A stretch of 64,000 nt of DNA, taken from contig JAISTB010000020.1 of assembly GCA_031272775.1 (NCBI GenBank), forward strand, positions 1-64,000, read 5' to 3'. Made by a program: the position numbers and the translations under genes. The notes beneath the pieces are model-generated. The model was not told the DNA's origin. It made no database searches and was given only the letters and a program-made list of their open reading frames with translations. This DNA is from Fusobacteriaceae bacterium (lineage in GTDB: Bacteria; Fusobacteriota; Fusobacteriia; Fusobacteriales; Fusobacteriaceae). Each line of letters starts with the position of its first letter. Positions within the stretch are counted from its first letter, which is position 1. Below, one piece after another: positions 1-7,892 of the stretch.

Positions 1-37
1 CTACTAATGTTCCTAACAAAATCGCTAGTTTCTTCAT
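1..37 (-). CDS. 5' end of a secreted or outer-membrane protein (partial)
   Basis: Only the first twelve codons lie in the window. They read MKKLAILLGTLV, a basic start followed by a hydrophobic run, as in a Sec signal peptide. A good ribosome binding site (GGGGAGA) sits upstream of the ATG. Similar openings are typical of fusobacterial porins and other outer-membrane proteins, but the mature protein is outside the window, so its function cannot be called. It reads off the left edge and has its own promoter region at about 101-135. Confidence 0.6.
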   Translation of the reverse strand, partial: MKKLAILLGTLV

Positions 38-100
38 AATTTTATCTCCCCTTTTGAGAATATTTGGATTACAGCGCCTTCCGGAGCCATATCCAGGTGT

Positions 101-135
101 AACAATTATACACCATAATTGTTGGAGACTGAAAA
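101..135 (-). promoter_or_regulatory. Promoter region with a palindrome over the -10 box, for the left-edge gene
   Basis: On the minus strand a perfect TATAAT (110 to 105) lies about 70 bases upstream of the left-edge start codon. The -35 side is weak (TTTCAG or TTTTCA near 129-135). The -10 is buried in a perfect inverted repeat, AACAATTAT (101-109) and ATAATTGTT (115-123) with a five-base spacer. An overlapping GGTGTA/TACACC dyad is also present. The position suggests an operator, but the regulator is unknown. Confidence 0.5.
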
Positions 136-211
136 GGGGCTGAAATGGCTGAGTCTAAAAAGGCACTGTGGCCTATAGGTGGGCTGTGGTAAAAAAAGCG
201 CGGCAATAAAG

Positions 212-241
212 AAAAAATCCTTTCGGCTGGAAAGGATTTTT
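212..241 (-). terminator. Rho-independent terminator, possibly bidirectional
   Basis: AAAAATCCTTT and AAAGGATTTTT form a stem around a seven-base loop (224-230), with A/T runs on both sides, so it can work in either direction. On the minus strand it is the first canonical terminator after disA, about 260 bases beyond the stop codon. It also insulates the left-edge gene. Confidence 0.75.
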
Positions 242-373
242 ACTATTTTATTGGGGGGTGGGGAGATTTTGTTATTCTTGCGGAATAACCTATGAAAAAA
301 CAAACATTAGTATTCAGATTTATGTTGTAATGCCGCTTGTTTACTGTTTTTGGAAAGATTGAGGTTTTATTTT

Positions 374-396
374 GGCGACCGGGGTTGCCGGTCGCC
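374..396. other. Perfect 9-bp hairpin without a U-tract
   Basis: GGCGACCGG (374-382) and CCGGTCGCC (388-396) pair perfectly around a five-base loop. Neither flank has a T-run on the outgoing side, so it is not a standard terminator. It lies about 105 bases beyond the disA stop. Possible roles are mRNA 3'-end stabilisation, part of a small RNA, or an operator. Confidence 0.55.
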
Positions 397-501
397 ATAT
401 TATCTCTTGGGGAGAGAAAATTATTTCCTTTTTGGTGTTTTTTCTTTCTTTCATTATTTAGACTAAAGGCATAGCCAAAAAGTTTAAAAAAATTTTATCC
501 C

Positions 502-1557
502 TCAATCCCGCTCAAGCTCAATGACGGATTTCAACCGCTGCAAGCCGTTTTTCAAAGCCTTGATCTTGAATTTGCTCATCTTGATGTCAAGGAGTTCCTC
601 GTCCGAGGCTTCCTGGATGTCGGAAAGAGTCTCGTATTCCGTGGTCAGCTTCTCGATATCCTTGCCCGAGAGCTTCGTGATTTTCCCCAAAACCCGGAAT
701 CCCTTGGCCTTGATTTCCCGGTCGAGGAGCGTATAACTTTTGCCGTAGCCCAGTGCGTTGGCAAAATTTTCCTCTTTCAGCAGTTCCGCGTCCGAAAGGG
801 CTTTCAGAACGGCGTAGACCTCTTCGTAGGTGCGTTTTTCGATCATATAGTCGTTCAAGAATTCCCGTTCCTCGTCGGCGACGCCAAGGAGCAGTTCCCG
901 GTACTGGAGGTCCGTCAGTCTGCCGTCCGCGCCCAATTCGAGAATATAGGTCCTGAGTTCGGTCTCTATGCGCCGGAGCATTTCGAAACGCTGCAGGGTC
1001 AACGCCACGTCGTGGAGCGTCACGAGGTCGTCCAGTTCCAAGATCGTCAGGTTGGACAGGTGTTTGTCGAGGACGGACTTGTAGCGTTCGAGGGTCTTTA
1101 CGGCCTGATTGGCGTCTTCGGTGATCCGCGACATGTCTTTGAGCTTGTATTTCAGATCGCCCTTGTAGAGGCTCACGACTTTTTTTCTGGCGGAAATGGC
1201 AATAACGAGCCTGCCGGTCTGCTTTCCCGCCCGCTGGGCCGTCCTGTGTCTTGTCCCGCTTTCTTCGGACAGGTATTTGCGGTTGATCTGCAAATGGACG
1301 TTAGCGTATACGATTTTCTTGCAGGACTCGTCCACAATGATGGCGCCGTCCATTTTGGCGAGCTCATAGAGGCGCTCCGGCGTATAGTCGCAGTCGATGG
1401 AAAATCCGCCGTCCACCATTTTTTCCGCGTCTTCATCGTAGCCCACCACAATGAGGGCCCCCAGCTGCCCGTCCAGAATGTTGTCGATCCCTTCACGGAG
1501 CGGCGTCCCCGGCGCCACTTGCAGCAGCATGTCCACCAATTCTTTCTTCTCAGTCAT
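502..1557 (-). CDS. disA: DNA integrity scanning diadenylate cyclase DisA
   Basis: DisA joins two ATP molecules into the second messenger cyclic di-AMP and, in Bacillus, scans DNA for branched structures. The N-terminal DAC domain shows the DGA motif (residues 70-72) and the RHR motif in GTRHRTAQRAGKQTG (about 101-115). A helical linker and a C-terminal helix-hairpin-helix region follow. At about 351 residues it has the usual family length. I chose the ATG at 1557, which overlaps the radA stop by eight bases. A start ten codons earlier is open but would add residues the family lacks. It is the last gene of the rpmF-to-disA cluster. The coupling with radA is a common arrangement and fits a shared role in genome integrity. 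Confidence 0.96.
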   Translation of the reverse strand: MTEKKELVDMLLQVAPGTPLREGIDNILDGQLGALIVVGYDEDAEKMVDGGFSIDCDYTPERLYELAKMDGAIIVDESCKKIVYANVHLQINRKYLSEESGTRHRTAQRAGKQTGRLVIAISARKKVVSLYKGDLKYKLKDMSRITEDANQAVKTLERYKSVLDKHLSNLTILELDDLVTLHDVALTLQRFEMLRRIETELRTYILELGADGRLTDLQYRELLLGVADEEREFLNDYMIEKRTYEEVYAVLKALSDAELLKEENFANALGYGKSYTLLDREIKAKGFRVLGKITKLSGKDIEKLTTEYETLSDIQEASDEELLDIKMSKFKIKALKNGLQRLKSVIELERD

Positions 1558-2929
1558 CTTTCTTGATCCCCTCCAACAATGCTTCAATGTTTTTCAAGTA
1601 GATCAGCCGCAGCTTATAGGTATTTTTTTCGATTTCCTTCCTGTTGGCCTCGGGGACATATACCCCCGTAAAGCCCAATTTTTCCAGTTCCCGCAGACGT
1701 TTATCCAAAAAGAACGCCTTCCGGACTTCGCCGCGCAGGCCCAGTTCCCCCACGGCCGCGATTTTTTGGCTGATGGCGACCCCCCGACAGCGGGACAAAA
1801 GCGAGATTACGACGCCCAGATCGGCGGCGGGGTCCCGGATTTCAATGCCGCCCGGGATATTGAGAAAGAGGTCGCTCATGACAAGGCCCAATTCCAGCAT
1901 CTTGTCGGCTACGGCAACGAGGATTTGGATCCGGTTGCGGTCAAAACCGTTGACGATCCTTCGCGGAAAGCCCGTTACGGCGTCCGTCACAAGGGACTGG
2001 ACCTCCAAAAGAAACGTGCGGCTCCCTTCAAGGACCGGAACGACCATGCTTCCGATATTTTTTTCCTCGCGCTCGCTCAGGAAATACTCGGCGGCGTTTT
2101 TGACTTCCCGCATGCCCTTTTCTTCCATGCTGAATACGGCAATTTCGTTCGTGGAGCCGAAGCGGTTTTTTGTGCTCCGGAGGATCCGGTAAAAGAGTCC
2201 CTCTTCCCCTTCAAAATTGAACACGGCGTCAACCATGTGCTCAAGCATCTTGGGACCCGCAACTTTGCCGTCTTTGGTGATATGCCCGACGATAAAAAAC
2301 GAGACGCCCTGCTTTTTCGCGAGGTCGATGATCCGGAGGGCGCATTCCCTGATCTGGGTCGGCGAACCTGGACTTGCTTCAAGCTCGGGGTCATATACAG
2401 TCTGGATGGAATCGACCACAACGACGACGGGCTTGTGGCGGCTGATATAGTCGGAGATAAGCCCCATATCGGTTTCGTTCATCAGTTTGAGGTTTTTTCC
2501 CGTAACGCCGAGACGCGCGCCGCGATTTTTGATTTGGGCCGGGGATTCCTCGCCCGAGATGTACAGCACAGGCCCGATTTTTCCATATTCCTGGGCAGCC
2601 TGGAGCAAAAGCGTGGATTTTCCGATACCGGGGTTTCCCGTCAGCAGGATGACCTCCCCTTTGAGGAGCCCGCCGCCCAAAAGCCGGTCAAATTCCCCGA
2701 TGGATGTTCGATAGCGGTCGTTTGTGTCTTCTGAAACATCGGCGTAGTCAAAAACCGCTGTCTCCACGGCAGCCGCGTTTCGTTTGGCCGCGCCCCCGTC
2801 GCTCTTCCGGACGGCGGCCGTTTCTTCCTCAAATGTCCCCCACTCGTTGCATTGGGGGCATTTGCCGAGCCATTTGGCGGACGCGTATCCGCAATTGGCG
2901 CAGACATAGACGGTAGTTTTCTTTCCCAC
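1550..2929 (-). CDS. radA: DNA repair protein RadA
   Basis: RadA is a RecA-like ATPase and helicase that helps process recombination intermediates. The N-terminal zinc finger has cysteines 10, 13, 24 and 27 (CANCG, CPQC). A Walker A motif GNPGIGKST follows near residue 100, then the RadA signature KNRFGSTNE, and a C-terminal Lon-like domain. The 459 residues match the family. The start ATG at 2929 puts the zinc finger at the usual position. It lies 26 bases after coaD and overlaps disA, so the two are probably translated together. Confidence 0.97.
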   Translation of the reverse strand: MGKKTTVYVCANCGYASAKWLGKCPQCNEWGTFEEETAAVRKSDGGAAKRNAAAVETAVFDYADVSEDTNDRYRTSIGEFDRLLGGGLLKGEVILLTGNPGIGKSTLLLQAAQEYGKIGPVLYISGEESPAQIKNRGARLGVTGKNLKLMNETDMGLISDYISRHKPVVVVVDSIQTVYDPELEASPGSPTQIRECALRIIDLAKKQGVSFFIVGHITKDGKVAGPKMLEHMVDAVFNFEGEEGLFYRILRSTKNRFGSTNEIAVFSMEEKGMREVKNAAEYFLSEREEKNIGSMVVPVLEGSRTFLLEVQSLVTDAVTGFPRRIVNGFDRNRIQILVAVADKMLELGLVMSDLFLNIPGGIEIRDPAADLGVVISLLSRCRGVAISQKIAAVGELGLRGEVRKAFFLDKRLRELEKLGFTGVYVPEANRKEIEKNTYKLRLIYLKNIEALLEGIKKDD

Positions 2930-2955
2930 GGTAATTTATTCCTTTTGCTGCCGGT

Positions 2956-3450
2956 TTATTTTCCGCTAAGATCGCGGGCTCTGGCCCGCACAAGATCGGC
3001 GATCCTGTCGTCCACGAAATAAGAAAGCTCCGCTCCCGCGGCGGCCGCTTCCCGGACCCCCGTTGAGCTCAAATAGAGATATTCCCGGGTCGCCGGAACA
3101 AAGATTGTATTGACGGCGCCCTCCGAGAGCTGGTGATTCGTCAGCGAATAGACGAGCTCGTACTCAAAGTCGGCCACGGCCCGAAGGCCTCGGATAATGA
3201 GGGAGACATCTCTTTTTTTCATATAGTCCACCAAAAGCCCGTCCCAGGCGTCTATTTCCACATTGGGAAAATCCGCCGTCACGAGGCGCAGCATGGACTT
3301 TCGCTCCTCAAGGGAAAACCAAGTTTTTTTGTTGGTATTTCCGGTGATAAGAATAATGAGTCTGTCGATAAAGGTCAGGGCGGTTCGGATCACTTCCTGA
3401 TGGCCCTTGGATATGGGGTCAAAGCTGCCGCTGTAGATCGCTGTGGACAC
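2956..3450 (-). CDS. coaD: Pantetheine-phosphate adenylyltransferase
   Basis: CoaD transfers AMP from ATP to 4'-phosphopantetheine, the fourth step of coenzyme A synthesis. It keeps the nucleotidyltransferase motif YSGSFDPISKGH near the N-terminus, the LIIRGLRAVADFEYE segment and the C-terminal YLYLSSTGVRE motif. Its 164 residues are normal. Translation probably begins at the GTG at 3450, with GAGGTGA six bases upstream. The gene supplies the CoA and pantetheine needed by the neighbouring acpP and fab genes. Confidence 0.96.
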   Translation of the reverse strand: MSTAIYSGSFDPISKGHQEVIRTALTFIDRLIILITGNTNKKTWFSLEERKSMLRLVTADFPNVEIDAWDGLLVDYMKKRDVSLIIRGLRAVADFEYELVYSLTNHQLSEGAVNTIFVPATREYLYLSSTGVREAAAAGAELSYFVDDRIADLVRARARDLSGK

Positions 3451-3461
3451 GGGGGTTCACC

Positions 3462-4493
3462 TCAGAGAGAAAGATGGTCAAGCTGAAAACGCAGAAAATC
3501 AGATGTCGTATAGGGCCTTCCGTTGATGATCCAGGCGTCGGTGGAAAGCGCCCGATCGGGTTTGAGCGTAAAATGCGGAGAAAAAAGGGATTTATTTTTC
3601 CCGCCGTGCCCCGCCGCCGAAGAGAGATTTTTTTCATGGGTAATGATGTCAAGCGTTTTTTCTTTTTCATGAAGCGCATGAAAAAAATCAAAGCAGAGCT
3701 CGCCTTTTAAGAGGTCCAGGTACGCGGGATGCCACGGCCCCGCGACAAGGGAGGCGCGAAGATGTTCGTCGGGGCAAAGCCCTGTTCTTATTACAGTTAT
3801 ATCATGGATTTGAAAAAAAGAATAGATTTTTTTTGAAATTTCCAAACTTTTTTGAAGGGAGAGGGGCGTGTATTCCCCGTTTTGCCAGAGCTCGTCCAGT
3901 TTCGTATTTTTAATGACCAAAGTGGGATAGATTCTTGCTTCATGGGGGTGAAAGGACGCGAGGATCCGGCAGGTATCGAAGTCGCTCGCCGCGGTTGCGC
4001 GAGGAAGGCCGGGCATGACTTGTACGCCCAGGCGGAAGCCCGCTTTTACGATGAGAGAAGCGGCGGCGGCGACGCAGTCTTTGTCGTAGCGGCGGCCACA
4101 GGCGTGTAACACCGCGGGGTCAAGGCTCTGGACGCCCAATTCAACGGTCTTTACGCCATAAGCCTGCAAGAGATCAAGATTTTCGGGCGTAATCGCGTCG
4201 GGTCTTGTGGAAAGGCGGATGCCGCTGATTTGCCCGCCCTCGAGGTAGGGAGCGAGGGTCTTGAGGAAACGTTCCTGGGTCGAAAGAGATAGCCCCGTGA
4301 AGGTGCCGCCGAAAAAGGCGGCCTCTACGGTTCCCTCGCCGCGAAAGGCCTTGAGCCAGGCGTCTACGGCGGCTTTGATCGATTCCGGAGACGCGTCGGT
4401 TTCCACGCCGTTGATTTTTCGCTGATCGCAGAAGACGCAGGTATGCGGGCAACCGCTGTGATTGATGAAAATCGGGATGTTGTAATGCCTCAC
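3462..4493 (-). CDS. Elp3-like radical SAM protein
   Basis: This is a radical SAM protein of the Elp3/MiaB/NifB type. The cluster-binding cysteines are in GCPHTCVFC (C15, C19, C22), followed by the GGTFTG segment that helps bind S-adenosylmethionine. The C-terminal half matches Elp3-like proteins of about 340 residues, but there is no GNAT acetyltransferase domain, so it is not a full Elp3. Its ATG overlaps the rnc stop by four bases, and coaD follows 11 bases later. Such proteins often sit beside rnc in Clostridia and Fusobacteria. A role in tRNA modification is likely but unproven. Confidence 0.85.
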   Translation of the reverse strand: MRHYNIPIFINHSGCPHTCVFCDQRKINGVETDASPESIKAAVDAWLKAFRGEGTVEAAFFGGTFTGLSLSTQERFLKTLAPYLEGGQISGIRLSTRPDAITPENLDLLQAYGVKTVELGVQSLDPAVLHACGRRYDKDCVAAAASLIVKAGFRLGVQVMPGLPRATAASDFDTCRILASFHPHEARIYPTLVIKNTKLDELWQNGEYTPLSLQKSLEISKKIYSFFQIHDITVIRTGLCPDEHLRASLVAGPWHPAYLDLLKGELCFDFFHALHEKEKTLDIITHEKNLSSAAGHGGKNKSLFSPHFTLKPDRALSTDAWIINGRPYTTSDFLRFQLDHLSL

Positions 4494-5245
4494 AGGATGA
4501 CCTCAAGCTTCTTGCACAGGAGTTTGGCGGCCAGCTGCGTCGCGATTTTCTTGTTGGCGCCCTCGGCCGAGGCATTGTATTCGGCTTTTTCCAGAAGGGC
4601 GATCAGTTGCGCCTTGCTGCAATGTTTGGTCTCAACGCCGGGCAGGATCCCCACGATGATCCGGAAATTCTTCCGGTGGGAAGGCCCTTCGTCAGAAAGG
4701 ACCTCGTAGGTGGGGATTTCTTTGAATTTATGCTGACAATATTCCTGCAAAATACTCTTGTAATCGGTGATGTCTTCGTTATTGCTGATGTTGTCGATGA
4801 CTTTTTTGATGTGGGGCATGACATACTGCTTGGCTGTATTGTAGTCGCCGTCTACGAAAATTGCGCCCAACACGGATTCAAAGCCGTCGCAGAGTAAGGA
4901 ATTCCGGTCTCTGCCGCCGGTTTTTTCCTCGCCGCGCCCGAGGATCAAATATTCGCCTATTTTTATCGATCTTGCGAGTTTGGCCAAAGAGGGCTCGCTG
5001 ACGATCATGGACTTCAGCTTGGAAAGCTCTCCCTCCTTCGCGTTTTTGTAGCGCTGATAGAGATATTCGGCCACAATGAGATCGAGGACCGCGTCTCCGA
5101 GGAGCTCCAGCTTCTCATTGTTGATATTTTTGTACCTGGCGTTTTCATTGCCGTAGGATTTGTGGATCAGCGCCAGTTTCAGCGTTCCTTTGTCCTTGAA
5201 CGTATAGTTCAGATGCTTTTCCAGATCCAGGTAGTTTTTATTCAT
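4490..5245 (-). CDS. rnc: Ribonuclease III
   Basis: RNase III cuts double-stranded RNA and processes rRNA precursors and some mRNAs. The catalytic signature NEKLELLGDAVLDL lies in the N-terminal domain, and a double-stranded RNA-binding domain occupies the last 70 residues or so. At 251 residues the length is typical. The gene follows fabF after a 70-base gap that holds a long hairpin (5272-5308), which may terminate fabF transcripts or serve as a target for autoregulation by RNase III. It is coupled by a four-base overlap to the radical SAM gene. Confidence 0.96.
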   Translation of the reverse strand: MNKNYLDLEKHLNYTFKDKGTLKLALIHKSYGNENARYKNINNEKLELLGDAVLDLIVAEYLYQRYKNAKEGELSKLKSMIVSEPSLAKLARSIKIGEYLILGRGEEKTGGRDRNSLLCDGFESVLGAIFVDGDYNTAKQYVMPHIKKVIDNISNNEDITDYKSILQEYCQHKFKEIPTYEVLSDEGPSHRKNFRIIVGILPGVETKHCSKAQLIALLEKAEYNASAEGANKKIATQLAAKLLCKKLEVIL

Positions 5246-5271
5246 GGACAGGACCTCGCGTATAATTTGAT

Positions 5272-5308
5272 AAAAGGGCCGTTGCAGGTCTTGCAGCAGC
5301 CCTTTTTT
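5272..5308 (-). terminator. Terminator-like hairpin between fabF and rnc
   Basis: On the minus strand AAAAGGGC pairs with GCCCTTTT, and the stem continues through an inner TGCA/TGCA pairing with one mismatch and one wobble, around a five-base loop. A TTTTAT stretch closes the outgoing side. It follows the fabF stop directly and forms the 5' leader of rnc. It could be a partial terminator, an RNase III processing site, or both. Confidence 0.65.
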
Positions 5309-5314
5309 GACTCC

Positions 5315-6550
5315 TCAGTCTTTGTATTTCCTCATGACGATAACGGCGTTGTGTCCGCCGAAGCCGAAGGAATTGGACATGGCGACGGAAATCTCCTTTT
5401 TGACCGCCTGATTTGGCACATAATTCAGATCGCATTCGGGATCGGGATTATCGTAGTTCACCGTGGGCGGAACAATGCCTTCCGCCAGGGCTTTTGCGAC
5501 GATAACGCCCTCGATACCGCCCGCGGCGCCGAGCCCGTGACCCGTCGCCCCTTTCGTCGACGAAATCAGGAGCTTTTGCGCGTGCTCCCCGAAGACTTCC
5601 TTGATGGCCTGGGTCTCATTTTTGTCGTTGATGGCGGTGGAGGTCCCGTGGGCGTTGATGTAGTCCACGTCCGAGGGGGCGATCCCCGCGCTTTCGATGG
5701 CCATTTTCATGGCCCGTACCGGGCCGTCGATGGAGGGTTGCGTAATGTGGAAGGCGTCGGAGGTCTCTCCGTAGCCGATGATTTCCGCGTAGATCTTGGC
5801 GCCTCTGGCCTTGGCGGCTTCGAGTTCCTCAAGGATCATGACGCCGCTGCCCTCGCCCATGACAAAGCCGTCCCGGTCCAGGGAAAAGGGGCGGGAAGCC
5901 CGCGCCGGCTCATCGTTTCGTGTGGAGAGCGCTTTCATGTTTGTAAAGGCGTTGATCGCGAATTTGGTGATGGCCCCTTCGGCGCCGCCCGCGATCATGG
6001 CCTTGGCTTTGCCGTACTTGATCAGCTCGTAGGCGTCTCCGATGGAGTGCGTCCCTGCCGCGCAGGCGGTGACGATACATTTGTTGGGGCCCTTGGCGCC
6101 GTAGTAGATGGCGATGTGACCCGAACCCATATTGGCGATCATGCCGGGGATCGTAAAGGGAGAGATCCTGCGCACGCCCTTTTCCAGCATGGTTCCGTAT
6201 TCCTCTTCAAAGATTTCCATGCCACCGATCCCTGAGGAGACGATGACGCCGGTGGTATCGGCGTTCGTTTCGTCAATGACGAAATTGGCGTCCTCGAGGG
6301 CCATTTTGGCCGTAGCAATGGAAAATTGCGCGTAGCGCGCCATTTTTTTCACTTCTTTTTTTTCGATGCCGTAGTCGGTAGGTTCAAAATTTCTGACCTC
6401 CGCCGCGATTTTCACAGTCATATCGGTCGTGTCGTAGCGGGTAATGAGACCGACCCCGGTTTCGCCCGCGATCAGCCGTTCCCAGCTTTCCTTGACGCCG
6501 ATGCCCAATGCGGTGATAAGACCGACTCCGGTCACGACGACTCTTTTCAA
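5315..6550 (-). CDS. fabF: Beta-ketoacyl-ACP synthase II
   Basis: FabF condenses malonyl-ACP with acyl-ACP to lengthen fatty acids. The nucleophile lies in VTACAAGTHSIGDA, with catalytic histidines in INAHGTSTAIND and KGATGHGLGAAGG. I place the start at the TTG at 6550 (reading LKRVVVTGVG), because GAGGTGA lies five bases upstream and the resulting 411 residues match the family. The longer frame from 6625 has no good ribosome binding site. Two hairpins separate it from acpP (6577-6651), which may allow different amounts of the two products. Confidence 0.96.
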   Translation of the reverse strand: MKRVVVTGVGLITALGIGVKESWERLIAGETGVGLITRYDTTDMTVKIAAEVRNFEPTDYGIEKKEVKKMARYAQFSIATAKMALEDANFVIDETNADTTGVIVSSGIGGMEIFEEEYGTMLEKGVRRISPFTIPGMIANMGSGHIAIYYGAKGPNKCIVTACAAGTHSIGDAYELIKYGKAKAMIAGGAEGAITKFAINAFTNMKALSTRNDEPARASRPFSLDRDGFVMGEGSGVMILEELEAAKARGAKIYAEIIGYGETSDAFHITQPSIDGPVRAMKMAIESAGIAPSDVDYINAHGTSTAINDKNETQAIKEVFGEHAQKLLISSTKGATGHGLGAAGGIEGVIVAKALAEGIVPPTVNYDNPDPECDLNYVPNQAVKKEISVAMSNSFGFGGHNAVIVMRKYKD

Positions 6551-6576
6551 AAAAATCACCTCATTTATCCGATTCC

Positions 6577-6608
6577 GACCCCGCGAAGAGGCGGGGTCTT
6601 TTCTTTTT
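6577..6608 (+). terminator. Terminator-shaped hairpin in the fabF leader, oriented for the plus strand
   Basis: GACCCCGC (6577-6584) pairs with GCGGGGTC (6591-6598), followed by TTTTCTTTTT on the plus strand. That is a classic terminator read rightward, yet no plus-strand gene lies upstream. In the sense (minus) direction the hairpin has no U-tract and ends about 14 bases before the fabF ribosome binding site. It may block antisense transcription or shape the fabF leader. Confidence 0.55.
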
Positions 6609-6628
6609 GCCGATGAGAAGTACAATTA

Positions 6629-6651
6629 ACGGGGTATGCTCGATACCCCGT
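6629..6651. other. Perfect 9-bp hairpin just after acpP
   Basis: ACGGGGTAT (6629-6637) and ATACCCCGT (6643-6651) pair perfectly around a five-base loop. On the minus strand it begins nine bases after the acpP stop and is not followed by a U-run. Such a structure could protect the 3' end of a processed acpP message. Confidence 0.6.
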
Positions 6652-6660
6652 CATTTTTCC

Positions 6661-6885
6661 CTATTTGTGCGCTTCGATGTAATTCAGGACATCTTGTACG
6701 GTCTTGATTTTTTCCGCTTCGGTATCGGGGATTTCAACGCCGAATTCTTCCTCAAAAGCCATGACAAGTTCCACCGTATCCAGCGAATCCGCGCCGAGGT
6801 CTTCCACAAAATTCGCTTCGGGGGTGACCTGATCCGCTTCTACGCCCAATTGTTCAACGACTATTTCTTTGATCTTATCTAACAT
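6661..6885 (-). CDS. acpP: Acyl carrier protein
   Basis: This small acidic protein carries growing fatty acyl chains on a phosphopantetheine arm. The arm is attached to the serine of [15 protein letters not shown]. At 74 residues it is a normal ACP. A strong ribosome binding site (AAGGAGG) precedes the ATG. It lies between fabD and fabF, and two hairpins follow it, which may let ACP be made in excess over the enzymes, as cells usually require. Confidence 0.97.
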   Translation of the reverse strand: MLDKIKEIVVEQLGVEADQVTPEANFVEDLGADSLDTVELVMAFEEEFGVEIPDTEAEKIKTVQDVLNYIEAHK

Positions 6886-6963
6886 GTTTCCTCCTTCATA
6901 TAGTGTATAACGTTTGATCTATGTGAGTTTATAGATTTGCACGGTGCTTTGTACGCATATATT

Positions 6964-7878
6964 TTACCCTATATTTGAAAAATCAGCAAGTTTTTCTGCA
7001 TTTTTTACGGAAATTTCTTTGTCGATCTTCCGGATCAGGCCCGAAAGCACTTTTCCGGGGCCGATTTCCCATATTTCCGTGACGCCCAGGGCTTTGAGCT
7101 TCCTTACGGTATAGACCCAGAGGACGGGCCCGAAGCTCTGGCGGTAGATTTCTTCCTTGATGGCGGCCGCGTCTTTGAGCGGTTCCGCCGTGGTGTTGGC
7201 GATGATGAGCGTATCCGTTATGGTAAAATTGTATTTTTCCGCCTCCGCTTTCAGTTTTTCCCCGGCTTCTTTCATGAGGGAAGAATGAAAGGGGCCTGAA
7301 ACCGCAAGGGGCATGGCCCGCTTGGCGCCTTTTTCCTTGAGGAGCGCGCAGGCTTCGGCGACGGCCTCATTTTCCCCGGCGATGACGGTCTGGTTCGGTT
7401 CGTTGAAGTTGACGGCTTCCACAAGGCCCGATTTGACTTCCTTGAGGATCTCTTTGATCCTGTCGGCCTCCATGCCCAGGACCGCCGCCATGCCGCCCCG
7501 GACTTTTTCCGAGACTTCGTGCATGAATTGGCCTCTGGCCGCCGTGAGGCGGATACAGTCTTCCGGCGACAACACGCCCGCCGCGCCGTACGCGGCGTAT
7601 TCCCCAACGGAATGACCAGCCGCGTAGGCGGCGGAAACGCCTTTTTCCATGAGGAGTTTTGCCAGCACAAGGCTTAAGGAGACGATGGCCGGCTGGGTAT
7701 ATTTCGTCAGTTTGAGCGTTTCCTCGGGCCCTTCAAACATGACGGTTTTGAGGTCAAAGGACAGGCAGTCAAACATCCGGTCGAATTCTTTTTTCGCGAG
7801 AGGACTCGATTCGTAAAGGTCCTTTCCCATTCCCGCGTACTGGGCGCCCTGCCCCGGGAAAACAAAAGCTGTGGACAT
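6964..7878 (-). CDS. fabD: Malonyl-CoA:ACP transacylase
   Basis: FabD moves malonyl from CoA to ACP to supply elongation units. The N-terminal FPGQGAQ motif and the nucleophile serine 90 in GHSVGEY are present, as is the histidine in VSGPFHSS. The common family form of the nucleophile motif is GHSLGE, so valine is a mild variant. At 304 residues it is normal. It follows fabH by 14 bases and precedes acpP by 78 bases. Confidence 0.96.
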   Translation of the reverse strand: MSTAFVFPGQGAQYAGMGKDLYESSPLAKKEFDRMFDCLSFDLKTVMFEGPEETLKLTKYTQPAIVSLSLVLAKLLMEKGVSAAYAAGHSVGEYAAYGAAGVLSPEDCIRLTAARGQFMHEVSEKVRGGMAAVLGMEADRIKEILKEVKSGLVEAVNFNEPNQTVIAGENEAVAEACALLKEKGAKRAMPLAVSGPFHSSLMKEAGEKLKAEAEKYNFTITDTLIIANTTAEPLKDAAAIKEEIYRQSFGPVLWVYTVRKLKALGVTEIWEIGPGKVLSGLIRKIDKEISVKNAEKLADFSNIG

Positions 7879-7892
7879 GATTCCTCCTTATC

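Larger units (their letters stand above)
38..501. other. Gene-free stretch with promoter, terminator and a strong hairpin
   Basis: I see no convincing protein gene here; the short open frame near 106-303 lacks a ribosome binding site and protein-like composition. The stretch holds the promoter of the left-edge gene, the terminator at 212-241 and the hairpin at 374-396. The part from about 212 to 480 could encode a small RNA read leftward, because it contains a GC-rich hairpin followed by a terminator. No clear promoter proves this. Confidence 0.4.

Noticed and set aside
106-303. A 65-codon minus-strand frame in the gap left of disA.
   Set aside because: No ribosome binding site, and it runs through a terminator and a promoter; its composition is not protein-like.
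1451-2734. A 427-codon plus-strand frame opposite radA and the start of disA.
   Set aside because: radA and disA are unmistakable, and the frame lacks a start signal and any motif.
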